A model generated the notes under the pieces. That model was not told the origin of the DNA, searched no databases, and saw only the letters and a list, made by a program, of their open reading frames with translations. A program made the position numbers and the translations under genes. A DNA stretch of 64,000 nucleotides, taken from contig NZ_JALPNF010000002.1 of NCBI RefSeq assembly GCF_023195535.1, positions 186,001 through 250,000 on the forward strand, in the 5' to 3' direction. The stretch is from Sphingomonas faeni (lineage in GTDB: Bacteria > Pseudomonadota > Alphaproteobacteria > Sphingomonadales > Sphingomonadaceae). Below, piece after piece: positions 1-8,467 of this stretch (within the stretch, counting starts at the first letter, position 1; every line of letters starts with the position of its first letter).

Positions 1-404
1 CGGTCAGGCAGAACGCCGTAGGGCGCCAAAGCCGCAGCGAGATTGCCAAAACAGCCGCGATGCGGGGGCAAGGTCGGATAGAAATGATGAAACGTGTCGT
101 ACGAACACGGCGTCAGCAGAAAGTCATGTCGCCCGACATCGTCGGCGACGATCTCCAGCATCGGCTGCGAGCGGTTCGAATACAGCACATGCCCGGTCGT
201 CAGATAGATCGTCTCGGCATAATCGAGCGTCCTGCCCGAAGAAATGACCTCGTCCAGATCGTCTGCCGCGAACGCCAGCAAATCCGCGACCTGCTCCCCC
301 CGCGGATCAATCACCGTCAAGATCTCGCCCCGCGCCAGCCGGAAGGCCGTGCCGCTCCGCTCGGGGATCTCGACCACCGCGAGCGCATCGGTCACGCCAT
401 TCAC
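1..404 (-). CDS. DUF1989 (urea carboxylase-associated family) protein, 3' end cut by window
   Basis: About 134 residues are visible; the C-terminus lies outside the window. The start is a GTG at 404 whose GTGA overlaps the stop of the upstream gene at 401-403, so the two are translationally coupled. Recognisable DUF1989 features are an early region ending IDPRGEQVADL, a TTGHVLYSNRS segment and a metal-site-like segment with C and HH in LLTPCSYDTFHHFYP. Known members include the two subunits of carboxyguanidine deiminase (CgdAB) and proteins encoded beside urea carboxylase. A role in degrading a guanidino or urea compound is therefore plausible, but the substrate is not shown by the sequence. 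Family call is firm; function is inferred. Confidence 0.75.
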   Translation of the reverse strand, partial: MNGVTDALAVVEIPERSGTAFRLARGEILTVIDPRGEQVADLLAFAADDLDEVISSGRTLDYAETIYLTTGHVLYSNRSQPMLEIVADDVGRHDFLLTPCSYDTFHHFYPTLPPHRGCFGNLAAALAPYGVLPD

Positions 405-1108
405 TGCGACGACCCCTGATAGGAAAACGGGCAGCGCCACACATCGTCGACCGAGCGCCCGCTATACTGACGCGCCTCGCTCATTTCGCCGTGGCGCGTG
501 AGCATGGGATTCCGCGATCCTGCGATCGCCTCGTCCCGAATCATGATCTTTTCGCGCATCGTCTCGTAACGGCCTTGCGCGCGCAGGGTCGTGAACTGAT
601 CATGGAGATTGAACACCATCGACGGACGCGCGAACTGTCGCGCGGGGCGGCTGGCATTGGGATGCAGGCCAACCACGAAGAACGCCTCGCCGCCAAAGCT
701 GAGCGAGAAATGCGGGCTGTCCGGATCGGCGCTCACTCGCTTGTCGTAATCCTGCCCGCGCCAGACATCCTTGTCGGATATCGACTGGATACGGTTCCAC
801 AAATGCCGCTCGAAGGTCGGCTCGTCGAACGTCACCGGCTCGTCGAACACAACCGCGAAACTGCGGAACAGCGCCGGGTCCGCGCGGTACGCCGCCGCAA
901 AGGTCAACAACCCGTCATGGATACGAACGTCGTCCCACGCACTGTCGATCCGGTTGCACGACAGCACTTCCAAGGTCCCCTTGGCCACCGCGGCTTTCGC
1001 GCCGACGCACGGGAAACTGGCCTCGGCGATGTGATCGCGGAGCAGCGCGACGTGCGCGTCCTGATCCTTGTGACGCCAGGGGAATAAAGATGATTGCTGG
1101 ATTTCCAT
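401..1108 (-). CDS. YqcI/YcgG family protein (GntA-like haem-dependent N-hydroxylase)
   Basis: 235 residues. An in-frame ATG at 1174 exists, but the protein family begins near the ATG at 1108, so that start is preferred; no strong ribosome site decides it. Family hallmarks are an FPCVGAK segment (residues about 32-38), a PHFSLSFGGEAFFVVGLHP core, and a C-terminal NLHDQF...MREKI..RD segment followed by HGEMSEARQYSG. Characterised members (GntA of guanitoxin biosynthesis) N-hydroxylate guanidino compounds with haem. It overlaps the DUF1989 gene by four bases, which suggests both act on the same nitrogen compound. The specific substrate here is unknown. Confidence 0.72.
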   Translation of the reverse strand: MEIQQSSLFPWRHKDQDAHVALLRDHIAEASFPCVGAKAAVAKGTLEVLSCNRIDSAWDDVRIHDGLLTFAAAYRADPALFRSFAVVFDEPVTFDEPTFERHLWNRIQSISDKDVWRGQDYDKRVSADPDSPHFSLSFGGEAFFVVGLHPNASRPARQFARPSMVFNLHDQFTTLRAQGRYETMREKIMIRDEAIAGSRNPMLTRHGEMSEARQYSGRSVDDVWRCPFSYQGSSQ

Positions 1109-1250
1109 AGGGCGAAGGACGCTTTTGAACGCCGCCCGTTCCTTCCATTGCCGTGGGTTAAGGCGATTACCCACCCGTTTCGACGCAGATCATCGCCGCA
1201 TCCTATAGTAAATTTCGTGTCATCGTAGAGACTTGAACGAGGCAGCCGTC

Positions 1251-1598
1251 TTATAGACGGGACGCCTTTATTGTAGCGAACCATGCCGCATAGGGGGTCG
1301 TCCTGGCCATATGTCGGTTCAAATCGGGAGCCTCGTCCGTCCACCACACCGGACCTCTTTCGCCGAGATGCCGCTTGGCCACGTCAACCGCAGCGTGCGC
1401 CGCCTGTTCGGCGTCCGCATCGTCGTTTCGACGAGCCTGCGCCACCGCACGACGGGCGTTCATCAGATCATGCACGAATCGATCCCGATCCGCATCGGAC
1501 AGATCGGGGTTCGCCTTGCGCCACAACCGACCGCGGACGACGATATAGCGACCGTCGGGCGTCGACAGCGGCGGGTCCTCGTCCGCGCTTCGGGTCAT
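1251..1598 (-). CDS. Conserved hypothetical protein, 115 aa
   Basis: A soluble, charged 115-residue protein with no signal peptide or membrane segment. It begins DGRYIVVRGRLWR near residue 15, has a central Ala/Arg-rich helical stretch (NARRAVAQARR, about residues 47-57) and a Trp pair (VWWTDE, about residue 83). The pattern is familiar from unannotated alphaproteobacterial proteins, but no function is known to me. Its ATG at 1598 overlaps the TGA of the SDR gene as ATGA, so it is probably the last gene of the operon that starts at 6970. The 142 bases between it and the GntA-like gene hold nothing I recognise. Confidence 0.65.
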   Translation of the reverse strand: MTRSADEDPPLSTPDGRYIVVRGRLWRKANPDLSDADRDRFVHDLMNARRAVAQARRNDDADAEQAAHAAVDVAKRHLGERGPVWWTDEAPDLNRHMARTTPYAAWFATIKASRL

Positions 1599-2392
1599 GC
1601 GGCGGTCTTGCCATACTCCTGTCGCGTCACCGGGTGGCTCGACGACAGGCCGCCATCGACCGCGATCGCCTGGCCGTTGACGTAGCTGGCGTCGTCGGAG
1701 GCGAGGAACAGCGCGACTTTCGCCAGTTCCTCGGGCTGCGCGCCGCGGTGGAGCGGGTTGAGGCGGCCGACGCGGTCCATCTTGTTCGCCTCGCGCGCAT
1801 AGTCGAACACGGGTTTGGTCATGCCGGTCTCGGTCAGGCCTGGGCAGATCGCGTTGACGCGGACGTTCGAGCCGGTGAGCTGCTGCGCGGAGACGGCGGC
1901 GAGGTTGATGACGCCGGCCTTGGACGCGGAATAGGCGGGCGAGCCGGCGCCGGAGCGGATGCCGGCGACGCTGGCGGTGAGGACGATCGCGCCCTTGCCG
2001 CGCTCGGCGATGCGCGGGGCGGCGTGCTTGATCGCGAGGAACGGGCCGATCAGGTTGACGCGGAGTACTTCGGTGATGAGCGCGACGTCGGTATCGAACA
2101 GGTTCGCCATGCCGCCCGAAATGCCTGCGTTAGCAAACATGACGTCGAGCCCGCCGAAGCTGTCGCAGGCCAGCGCGATCGTGCGGATCACGTCTTCTTC
2201 AAGGCCAGCGTCAATGCGGATCGGTTTGGCAGTGCCACCTGCCTCGGCGATCAAGTGGGCGGTTTCATCCGCGCCCTCGGTCTTGTCGGCTACGATGACC
2301 TTGCCCCCTTCAGCCGCGAACAGGAGCGCGGCGGCGCGGCCTATGCCCGATCCTGCGCCGGTGACGATGATCGACTTGTTCTCGAAACGCAT
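1595..2392 (-). CDS. SDR family oxidoreductase
   Basis: 265 residues, the usual length of a classical short-chain dehydrogenase. The cofactor motif TGAGSGIG is at residues 11-18, NAG at 88-90, and the catalytic Tyr154-x3-Lys158 lies in SPAYSASKAG. An aspartate after the second strand (VIVADKT) suggests NAD rather than NADP. It probably oxidises a hydroxyl group, for example a hydroxyacyl-CoA, given its place in an operon with an acyl-CoA dehydrogenase and an ACAD10/11-like kinase. It lies 15 bases downstream of a second SDR and overlaps the next small gene by four bases. Substrate unknown. Confidence 0.85.
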   Translation of the reverse strand: MRFENKSIIVTGAGSGIGRAAALLFAAEGGKVIVADKTEGADETAHLIAEAGGTAKPIRIDAGLEEDVIRTIALACDSFGGLDVMFANAGISGGMANLFDTDVALITEVLRVNLIGPFLAIKHAAPRIAERGKGAIVLTASVAGIRSGAGSPAYSASKAGVINLAAVSAQQLTGSNVRVNAICPGLTETGMTKPVFDYAREANKMDRVGRLNPLHRGAQPEELAKVALFLASDDASYVNGQAIAVDGGLSSSHPVTRQEYGKTAA

Positions 2393-2407
2393 GGGGTTCC
2401 CTTCCGG

Positions 2408-3172
2408 TTAGATCGTGACGCCGCCGTCGATGACCATCGTCTGGCCGGTCATGAACGCGCTGGCCTGCGAGGCAAGGAAGACGACCGCGCCGGCGATCTC
2501 TTCGGGCTCGCCGATTCGGCGGAGCGGGACGCGCGTATTGGCCGCCTCGATCCGGTCGGGGTCTTCCCACAAGGCGCGCGCGAAGTCGGTCTTGATCAGG
2601 CCCGGCGCGATGCAGTTCACGCGGACGTTGGACGGGCCGAACTCGACCGCGAGGTTACGCGCGAGCTGCATGTCGGCGGCCTTGCTGATGCAATAGGCGC
2701 CGATCACCGGCGAGCCGCGCAGGCCGCCGATCGACGAGATGATGATTATGCTGCCGCTGCGGCGCTCCAGCATCTCGGGCGCGACCATCTGGATCAGCCA
2801 GTGGTTGGAGACGATGTTGTTGTCGAGGATTTTGCGGAACTGGTCGTCGGCGATGCCGGCTTGGGGGCCGTAATAGGGGTTCGAGGCGGCGTTGCAGACG
2901 AGGGTGTCGATGCGGCCGAAGTGGGCTCGCGTTTGGTCAACGAGGTGCTGGAGGGCTGCCTTGTCGGAAATGCTCGCGGCGATCGCGATCGCGGTACCGT
3001 CGCCGTGCTCGGCGTTGAGCTCCGCGGCGACGGTGTCGCAGGCGTCCTGCTTGCGACTGGAGATCACGACTTTCGCACCGTGACCGGCGAGTTCGCGCGC
3101 GGATGCGAGGCCGATCCCGCGCGACGATCCGGTGACGATGGCGACCATCCCGGTCAGATCGAACTGCGACAT
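2408..3172 (-). CDS. SDR family oxidoreductase
   Basis: 254 residues from the ATG at 3172, which has GGGAG about ten bases upstream. The longer reading frame to 3259 is coded by an intergenic repeat and is rejected. TGSSRGIG is at residues 14-21, Ser146/147 and Tyr160-x3-Lys164 form the catalytic set, and the usual NNAG is replaced by CNAAS (residues 93-97). SSRKQ after the second strand suggests NADP. Most similar in type to SDRs seen in sphingomonad acyl or hydroxy-acid catabolism. It follows the kinase gene after a gap that holds a palindromic repeat. Confidence 0.85.
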   Translation of the reverse strand: MSQFDLTGMVAIVTGSSRGIGLASARELAGHGAKVVISSRKQDACDTVAAELNAEHGDGTAIAIAASISDKAALQHLVDQTRAHFGRIDTLVCNAASNPYYGPQAGIADDQFRKILDNNIVSNHWLIQMVAPEMLERRSGSIIIISSIGGLRGSPVIGAYCISKAADMQLARNLAVEFGPSNVRVNCIAPGLIKTDFARALWEDPDRIEAANTRVPLRRIGEPEEIAGAVVFLASQASAFMTGQTMVIDGGVTI

Positions 3173-3207
3173 CTTCTGCTCCCGTAGCGACTTATCCCAA
3201 CCAATTC

Positions 3208-3293
3208 CGTCACCCCAGCGAAAGCTGGGGTATCCCGGTTGGCTGGTGCTCCGATCCAAACCGGGAGATCCCAGCGTTCGCTGGGATGACGGG
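3208..3293. repeat. Palindromic intergenic repeat, family A, copy 1
   Basis: Two hairpins face each other. The left one carries CACCCCAGCGAAAGCTGGGG and the right one ATCCCAGCGTTCGCTGGGAT. The outer sequences are also complementary (CCGTCA...TGACGG). The same paired structure recurs at 5548-5634 and 30870-30953, so this is a REP-like mobile palindrome rather than a dedicated terminator. It separates the kinase gene from the SDR gene within one operon. Confidence 0.85.
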
Positions 3294-3311
3294 AGGATTG
3301 GGGGGCATGAA

Positions 3312-4379
3312 CTAAGCCCCCGCCTTCACTGCGAAGCCCCAGGCCGCGTCCGCCAGCCCGTGGATCTTCGCCACCGTCTTCTCCGCCTGCGCGCTCGAGG
3401 CGGTGCCGTCGACGATGCGCTTCTTGATGCCCTGGACGATGCCGGTCAGCCGGAAGAGGTTGTAGGCGAAATACCAGTTGAGATCGGGGACGCCGTCCCG
3501 GCCGGTCGCGGCGCAATAGCGTTCGACGACCTGCTCGATCGTCGGGATGCCCGTCTCCGGCCCGGTCATGCCTAGCACACCTGAGCGTCCCTCGGGTTCG
3601 GTCACCCAGCTCATAAGCAGATACGAGAAGTCGGCGAGCGGATCGCCGAGAGTCGACAACTCCCAGTCGAGAACAGCAGTGACTTTCGGCTCTGACGGCG
3701 CGAAGATCATGTTGTCGATGCGGTAGTCGCCGTGGACGATCGAGGTACGCGTCTGCTCGGGGAGCGTGCGCGGGAGCCATTCGATGAGGCGTTCGACCGA
3801 CTCCATGTGCTCGGTCTCTGCGGCGCGGTATTGCTTGGTCCAGCGACCGACCTGGCGCTCGAAATAATTGCCGGGCTTGCCGTAGTCGCCGAGCCCCGCC
3901 GCCGCGTAATCGGTGTTGTGGAGCGCGGCGAGCGTGTCGACCATCGCCTCGTAATGAGCAGTCCGCTCGGGCGGGGTCGCGCCGGGCATCGCGCCGTCCC
4001 AGATCGTCCGGCCCTCGACCATCTCCATGACGTAGAAGGCCGAGCCGATCACAGCCGCATCTTCGCAAAGGCCGTAGGGCCGCGGGACCGGGAAGCCGGT
4101 CGGATGCAGCCCCGCGATCACGCGGTATTCGCGGTCGACGGCGTGTGCGCTGGGCAGGATCGGCCCAAACGGTTTCCGACGCAGGACATAGGCGCGCTCC
4201 GGCGTGTCGAGGCGGTAGGTCGGGTTCGACTGGCCGCCGGCGAACTTCGCGTAGGTGAGCGGGCCGGCATAGCCCGGCACGTTGGCGGTCATCCAAGCCC
4301 CAAGCGCGTCGAGGTCGAGCTTGTCGCGCTCGCCGACTTCGATCGTGCCGACCATGCTGGTGGCAGCGTCGCTCGTCAC
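3312..4379 (-). CDS. APH-family phosphotransferase (ACAD10/11 N-terminal-like kinase)
   Basis: 355 residues with the aminoglycoside/choline kinase fold: ATP-lobe motif GGQSNPTYRL (about residues 48-57), catalytic loop HGDYRIDN at 216-223 with Asp218, and DWE at 238-240. In animals this domain is fused to an acyl-CoA dehydrogenase (ACAD10/11), and in Pseudomonas a related kinase (LvaA) phosphorylates 4-hydroxyacyl-CoA. The nearby acyl-CoA dehydrogenase gene fits that arrangement. I infer phosphorylation of a hydroxyacyl-CoA, not antibiotic resistance. Its ATG overlaps the stop of the alcohol dehydrogenase gene as ATGA. Confidence 0.8.
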   Translation of the reverse strand: MTSDAATSMVGTIEVGERDKLDLDALGAWMTANVPGYAGPLTYAKFAGGQSNPTYRLDTPERAYVLRRKPFGPILPSAHAVDREYRVIAGLHPTGFPVPRPYGLCEDAAVIGSAFYVMEMVEGRTIWDGAMPGATPPERTAHYEAMVDTLAALHNTDYAAAGLGDYGKPGNYFERQVGRWTKQYRAAETEHMESVERLIEWLPRTLPEQTRTSIVHGDYRIDNMIFAPSEPKVTAVLDWELSTLGDPLADFSYLLMSWVTEPEGRSGVLGMTGPETGIPTIEQVVERYCAATGRDGVPDLNWYFAYNLFRLTGIVQGIKKRIVDGTASSAQAEKTVAKIHGLADAAWGFAVKAGA

Positions 4380-5458
4380 GAGAAGGTGATCACGCTGCGG
4401 GTGGTGTCACCGCGACGAAGCTCGTCGAACGCGTCGTTGATCCGCTCCAGCGGCATCCGGTCGGCGATGATCGTGTCGAGGTCGAGCAGTCCGCGCATAT
4501 AGAAATCGACCAGCCGCGGGATGTCGACGGGGAAGCGGTTCGAACCCATGAAGCCGCCCTGAAGGCGCTTGCCCGACAGCAGGTCCATCGCCGACAGGCC
4601 GACCTTCTCGCCGAGCGGCATCATCCCGAGGATCGTCGCGGTGCCGCCCCGGCGCAGGACCTTCACCGCGGTGGCCGCCGACTGCGTACGCCCGACCGCC
4701 TCGATCGCGTGATGAACGCCGCCCATGGTGATTTCGACGACCTGCTCGGCGGCAGTGTCGGACAGCGCATCGATACTGTGCGTCGCGCCAAGTTTCTCCG
4801 CCATCGCGCGCTTCTCGGGGACGGGATCGAGCGCGATGATCTTCCCCGCGCCTGCGATCTTCGCTGCGTTCACCGCCGCCAGCCCGATGCCACCGCAGCC
4901 GACCACGCACACCGTCTCGCCCGGCGTCACGTCGGTGGTGTTGAACACCGCCCCCGCCCCCGTCGTGATCGCGCAGCCGAGCAACGCCGCGCGGTCCATC
5001 GGCATGTCGCGGTCGATCGCGACGCAGGCGTGTTCATGGACCAGCATCATCTCGGCATAGGCGCTGAGGTTCAGCATCTGCGCGATCGGCCGGTCACCGA
5101 GCATGAGACGTGGTGCGGCGCCTTTGGGACGACGCACGCTGGCATCGATGCACAGCGACATCCGCCCGGTAACGCAGAATTCGCACTGGCCGCAGAATGC
5201 GGAGAGACAGGTGACGACATGGTCGCCGACCTTCACGCCGCGCACTTCGTCGCCGATCGCCTCGACCACGCCGCAGGCCTCATGGCCGGGGATGGTCGGC
5301 ATCGCGTGCGGATAGGCGCCGTCGACGAAATGCAGGTCGGAGCGGCATACGCCGACCGCCATCGTGCGGATCAGCACCTCATGCGCGGTCGGCTTCGAGA
5401 CGGTCACGTCCTCGATGCTGAGCGGGGTATTGGCTTCGAAAAGGACTGCGGCTTTCAT
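4376..5458 (-). CDS. Zinc-dependent alcohol dehydrogenase
   Basis: 360 residues, medium-chain dehydrogenase. Catalytic zinc ligands are Cys38 (GVCRSD) and His59-Glu60 (GHE); the structural zinc lobe has Cys89, 92, 95 and 103 (CGQCEFC...C). The Rossmann motif GCGGIG is near residue 188. It resembles the class III/NDMA-dependent branch of the family. It should oxidise an alcohol to an aldehyde in the same pathway as the kinase and acyl-CoA dehydrogenase. It is the second gene of the minus-strand operon after the acyl-CoA dehydrogenase, from which a repeat separates it. Confidence 0.85.
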   Translation of the reverse strand: MKAAVLFEANTPLSIEDVTVSKPTAHEVLIRTMAVGVCRSDLHFVDGAYPHAMPTIPGHEACGVVEAIGDEVRGVKVGDHVVTCLSAFCGQCEFCVTGRMSLCIDASVRRPKGAAPRLMLGDRPIAQMLNLSAYAEMMLVHEHACVAIDRDMPMDRAALLGCAITTGAGAVFNTTDVTPGETVCVVGCGGIGLAAVNAAKIAGAGKIIALDPVPEKRAMAEKLGATHSIDALSDTAAEQVVEITMGGVHHAIEAVGRTQSAATAVKVLRRGGTATILGMMPLGEKVGLSAMDLLSGKRLQGGFMGSNRFPVDIPRLVDFYMRGLLDLDTIIADRMPLERINDAFDELRRGDTTRSVITFS

Positions 5459-5547
5459 GTCTGCCTTTCGTTGATTTCTGTAGTCGTCATTTTAGCCCCA
5501 ATCGCTTTCACGCCGCCGGTCGCGCCGCCGCCCGTCTGCCAATAATC

Positions 5548-5634
5548 CCGTCACCCCAGCGAAAGCTGGGGTATCCCAGTTGGCGGGCGCTGCGACCTGA
5601 ATGGGGAGATCCCAGCTTTCGCTGGGATGACGGG
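5548..5634. repeat. Palindromic intergenic repeat, family A, copy 2
   Basis: Same two-hairpin structure as at 3208-3293 (CACCCCAGCGAAAGCTGGGG and ATCCCAGCTTTCGCTGGGAT with outer CCGTCA/TGACGG). It lies in the 228-base gap between the acyl-CoA dehydrogenase and alcohol dehydrogenase genes. The next bases (5645-5670, CGTCCTTCGACTTCGCTCAGGACG) contain a further small hairpin of another repeat type. Confidence 0.85.
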
Positions 5635-5686
5635 CGGGGGGCGTCCTTCGACTTCGCTCAGGACGAACGGGGGGATGGGGGTGGGT

Positions 5687-6970
5687 TTACCGGCTCACCC
5701 CGACATCCCCGCTCGACACGCCACCTTTGCGGAAGTCGCCGTATTTCCCGAACTCGTTGCGTGCGATCGAGCGGTTGTGGACCTCGTCCGGGCCATCCGC
5801 GAACCGGAGAGTCCGCATCGCCGCCCAGTCATGCGCCAAGCGGAAGTCACCCGAGACGCCGCCGCCGCCATGCGCCTGGATCGCATCGTCGAGAATGCGC
5901 AACGCCATGTTGGGCGCGGCGACCTTGATCATCGAGATCTCGATCTGCGCAGACTTGTTGCCCGCCTTATCCATCATGTCCGCCGCCTTGAGGCAGAGCA
6001 GACGAGTCATCTCGATGTCGATGCGCGCGGTCGCGATCCGCTCCTCCCACACCGAGAAGTCGGCGATCCGCTTGCCGAACGCCACCCGGTCTAGCAGCCG
6101 CCGCGCCATCGCCTCGATCGCGGTCTCGGCAACACCGATGGTGCGCATGCAATGATGGATACGCCCCGGCCCAAGCCGCCCCTGCGCGATCTCGAACCCG
6201 CGCCCCTCGCCGAGCAGCACGTTCTCGACCGGCACGCGGACGTTCTCCAGCACCACTTCGCCATGCCCATGCGGCGCGTGATCATAGCCATAGACCGACA
6301 GCATACGCTTGATCGTCACGCCAGGCGTGTCCATCGGCACGAGGATCTGGCTCTGCTGCTGGTGCCGCGATCCCTCGAACGACGTCTTGCCCATCACGAT
6401 CGCGATCTTGCAGCGCGGATCGCCGACCCCGCTCGACCACCATTTGGTGCCGTTGATGACGTAGTGATCGCCATCGCGGACCATCGACGTCTCGATGTTG
6501 GTCGCATCCGACGACGCCACCGCGGGCTCGGTCATCAGGAACGCCGAACGGATCTCGCCGCGCATCAGCGGGCCGAGCCACCGGTCCTTCTGCTCGCGCG
6601 TGCCATAGCGGTGAAACACCTCCATGTTGCCGGTATCGGGCGCCGAGCAGTTGAAACACTCGCTCGCCCAGCTGACCTTGCCCATCTCCTCCGCGCATAA
6701 CGCATATTCGAGATTGGTGAGCTGCGTGCCTTCGAATTCGAACGAATCGTCGACGTGCGTCTGGCCCGAATGCGGCGGCATGAAGAAATTCCAGAGCCCC
6801 GCGGCCTTGGCCTTCTCCTTCATCTCCTCGATCACCGGAATCACCTTCCAGCGCTCGCCCTCATGCGCCTGCTGGTCGTAATCGGCCTGTCGCGGGCGGA
6901 TATTCTGGTCGATGAAATCCCGGACCCGATCCCGGAAATACGTCTCTCGTTCGCTCAGCGTAAAATCCAT
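5687..6970 (-). CDS. Acyl-CoA dehydrogenase (ACAD10/11-like)
   Basis: 427 residues, full length for a flavin acyl-CoA dehydrogenase. It has the N-terminal helical domain ([16 protein letters not shown]), the flavin-contact segment [18 protein letters not shown], the middle beta-domain ([16 protein letters not shown]) and a C-terminal helical domain with [34 protein letters not shown]. The long N-terminal insert is typical of the ACAD10/11 branch. First gene of the operon and divergent from a tandem-TetR regulator, so it is probably repressed by that protein. Predicted cytoplasmic beta-oxidation-type step; chain length not determinable. Confidence 0.88.
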   Translation of the reverse strand: MDFTLSERETYFRDRVRDFIDQNIRPRQADYDQQAHEGERWKVIPVIEEMKEKAKAAGLWNFFMPPHSGQTHVDDSFEFEGTQLTNLEYALCAEEMGKVSWASECFNCSAPDTGNMEVFHRYGTREQKDRWLGPLMRGEIRSAFLMTEPAVASSDATNIETSMVRDGDHYVINGTKWWSSGVGDPRCKIAIVMGKTSFEGSRHQQQSQILVPMDTPGVTIKRMLSVYGYDHAPHGHGEVVLENVRVPVENVLLGEGRGFEIAQGRLGPGRIHHCMRTIGVAETAIEAMARRLLDRVAFGKRIADFSVWEERIATARIDIEMTRLLCLKAADMMDKAGNKSAQIEISMIKVAAPNMALRILDDAIQAHGGGGVSGDFRLAHDWAAMRTLRFADGPDEVHNRSIARNEFGKYGDFRKGGVSSGDVGVSR

Positions 6971-7013
6971 GCGGGCTCTCCGTTCGTCATCGCTTTGGAG
7001 GCGGGTTAGACCA

Positions 7014-7029
7014 TACCGCGTATTCGGTA
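7014..7029. promoter_or_regulatory. Candidate TetR operator, TACCG-n6-CGGTA
   Basis: A 16-base inverted repeat (TACCG CGTATT CGGTA) lies 44 bases upstream of the acyl-CoA dehydrogenase start and about 98 bases upstream of the tandem-TetR gene. Short interrupted palindromes of this type are common TetR-family operators. The assignment rests only on symmetry and position between divergent genes. Confidence 0.4.
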
Positions 7030-7126
7030 AAGCGTGCGGAGGGCCTCGGAAAGCATGTTTTCAAGTCCGCCCTGAAAGCGCCTAAAAAGCACTGTATCTT
7101 CAAATCGAAGCTGTTAGGGTGTTTCG

Positions 7127-8371
7127 ATGAAGGTTCCGGCAGAGGCCAGCGACGAGAGCGAACAGGGGACCAAGCGCTTCCGTGCGAAGCGTGACGCGAT
7201 CCTCGCCGCGGCGGCAGAAGCGATCAACGAACAGAGTGCCAAGGGCATGACGTTCGCGGACGTGGCGCGGCGCGTCGGGCTCAATACGACGAGCGTTACC
7301 TATTATTTCAAGCGCAAGGAAGACCTTGCCGCCGCTGCGTTTGAGAACACGCTCGAATCGCTGATCGCGATGCTCGACGTGGCGATGGAAGAGGCTACGC
7401 CGGAGGAGCGCGTGCGGCGCTATCTCGCGCTCAACATGGACCGGCTCGCCCGCATCCAGCGCGGCGAGGAGAAGGCGTTCGCGGTCCTCTCCGATCTGCG
7501 TGCGACCGAGGAGCCGATGCGCGGCCGGCTGATGGCGGGCTGGCGCGAGGTGTTCCGTCGGACGCGGCTGTTGTGGGGACCGACCTCATCGCGCGCGCAG
7601 ACCGACCTCAACGGCGCGCGCGCGCACGTGCTGCTCGAGAACACGTTCTGGCTGCCGATCTGGTTGACGCGGTACGAGCCCGATCAATACGGCCGCGTCG
7701 AGGAGCGGCTGATGGATGTGTTCGCGCACGGCATCGCGGGCAAGGATGCGCGCTGGTCCCCTACCCTGCTCGACCTCAGCCATGACGAGGCGGAGCCTGG
7801 CCGCGAGGCGTTCCTGCTCGCCGCGACGCGCCTGATCAACGAGCTCGGCTATCGCGGCGCGTCGGTGCAGAAGATCGCGTCCGAACTGAACGTCACCAAG
7901 GGTAGTTTCTATCATCATCTCGATGCGAAGGACGACCTCGTCATCGCGTGCTACCGCCGCAGCTTCGACACGATCGCCGATGCGCAGAGCCGCGGTGAAG
8001 CCGAGGGCGGGAGCTACTGGCACAAGCTGTCGAGCACCGTCGCAACCTTACTCGACGTGCAGTTCGCCGAGCGCGGGCCGTTGCTGCGTACCACGGCGCT
8101 GAGCGGCCTGCCGGTCGGCGTGCGCAACGCGATGGTCGATCGATCGAACGGCATCGCGCGGCGCTATGCGGGCATGATGATGGACGGGATCGGCGAAGGG
8201 TCGATCCGCGCGGTCGATGCACTGATCGCGGCGCAGGCGCTGATGGCGCTCCAGAACGCGGCGTTCGACATGCGCAAATGGGCCTCGACGATGCCGCGCG
8301 AGCGGGCGATCGCGATGTATGCCTCGACGCTGATGTACGGCCTGTTCGACGATCGGCTGGCGAAGGCCTGA
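7127..8371 (+). CDS. TetR-family regulator with two TetR units
   Basis: 414 residues, about twice a normal TetR protein. A first helix-turn-helix lies near residues 20-70 (KGMTFADVARRVGLNTTSVTYYFKRK) and a second near 225-275 (YRGASVQKIASELNVTKGSFYHHLDAK), each followed by a helical ligand-binding-like segment. It would act as a dimer of fused units or bind as a pseudo-dimer. It is divergent from the acyl-CoA dehydrogenase operon with a 156-base shared promoter region, so control of that operon by an acyl-CoA or pathway ligand is likely. Start ATG at 7127 follows AGGGTG. Confidence 0.85.
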   Translation: MKVPAEASDESEQGTKRFRAKRDAILAAAAEAINEQSAKGMTFADVARRVGLNTTSVTYYFKRKEDLAAAAFENTLESLIAMLDVAMEEATPEERVRRYLALNMDRLARIQRGEEKAFAVLSDLRATEEPMRGRLMAGWREVFRRTRLLWGPTSSRAQTDLNGARAHVLLENTFWLPIWLTRYEPDQYGRVEERLMDVFAHGIAGKDARWSPTLLDLSHDEAEPGREAFLLAATRLINELGYRGASVQKIASELNVTKGSFYHHLDAKDDLVIACYRRSFDTIADAQSRGEAEGGSYWHKLSSTVATLLDVQFAERGPLLRTTALSGLPVGVRNAMVDRSNGIARRYAGMMMDGIGEGSIRAVDALIAAQALMALQNAAFDMRKWASTMPRERAIAMYASTLMYGLFDDRLAKA

Positions 8372-8467
8372 CCGTTCTGCCCGGACTGGCCGACGTTCGC
8401 AGCCGGAACGGTTTGGTTACGCCGCGTTAACCGCTGAAAGGTGATTTCTGGCCTCCACGGAGGCCGT

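Noticed and set aside
1283..3187. A 634-codon open frame on the plus strand
   Set aside because: It lies opposite two clear SDR genes and is an artefact of high GC; its sequence is Arg/Asp-rich with no family signature.
3312..4379. Aminoglycoside resistance gene
   Set aside because: The fold is APH-like, but the context with acyl-CoA dehydrogenase and the segment types fit the ACAD10/11 kinase group.
3208..5634. Hairpins within the first operon as terminators
   Set aside because: They are copies of a dispersed palindrome lacking T-runs, and they lie between genes that appear to be co-transcribed.
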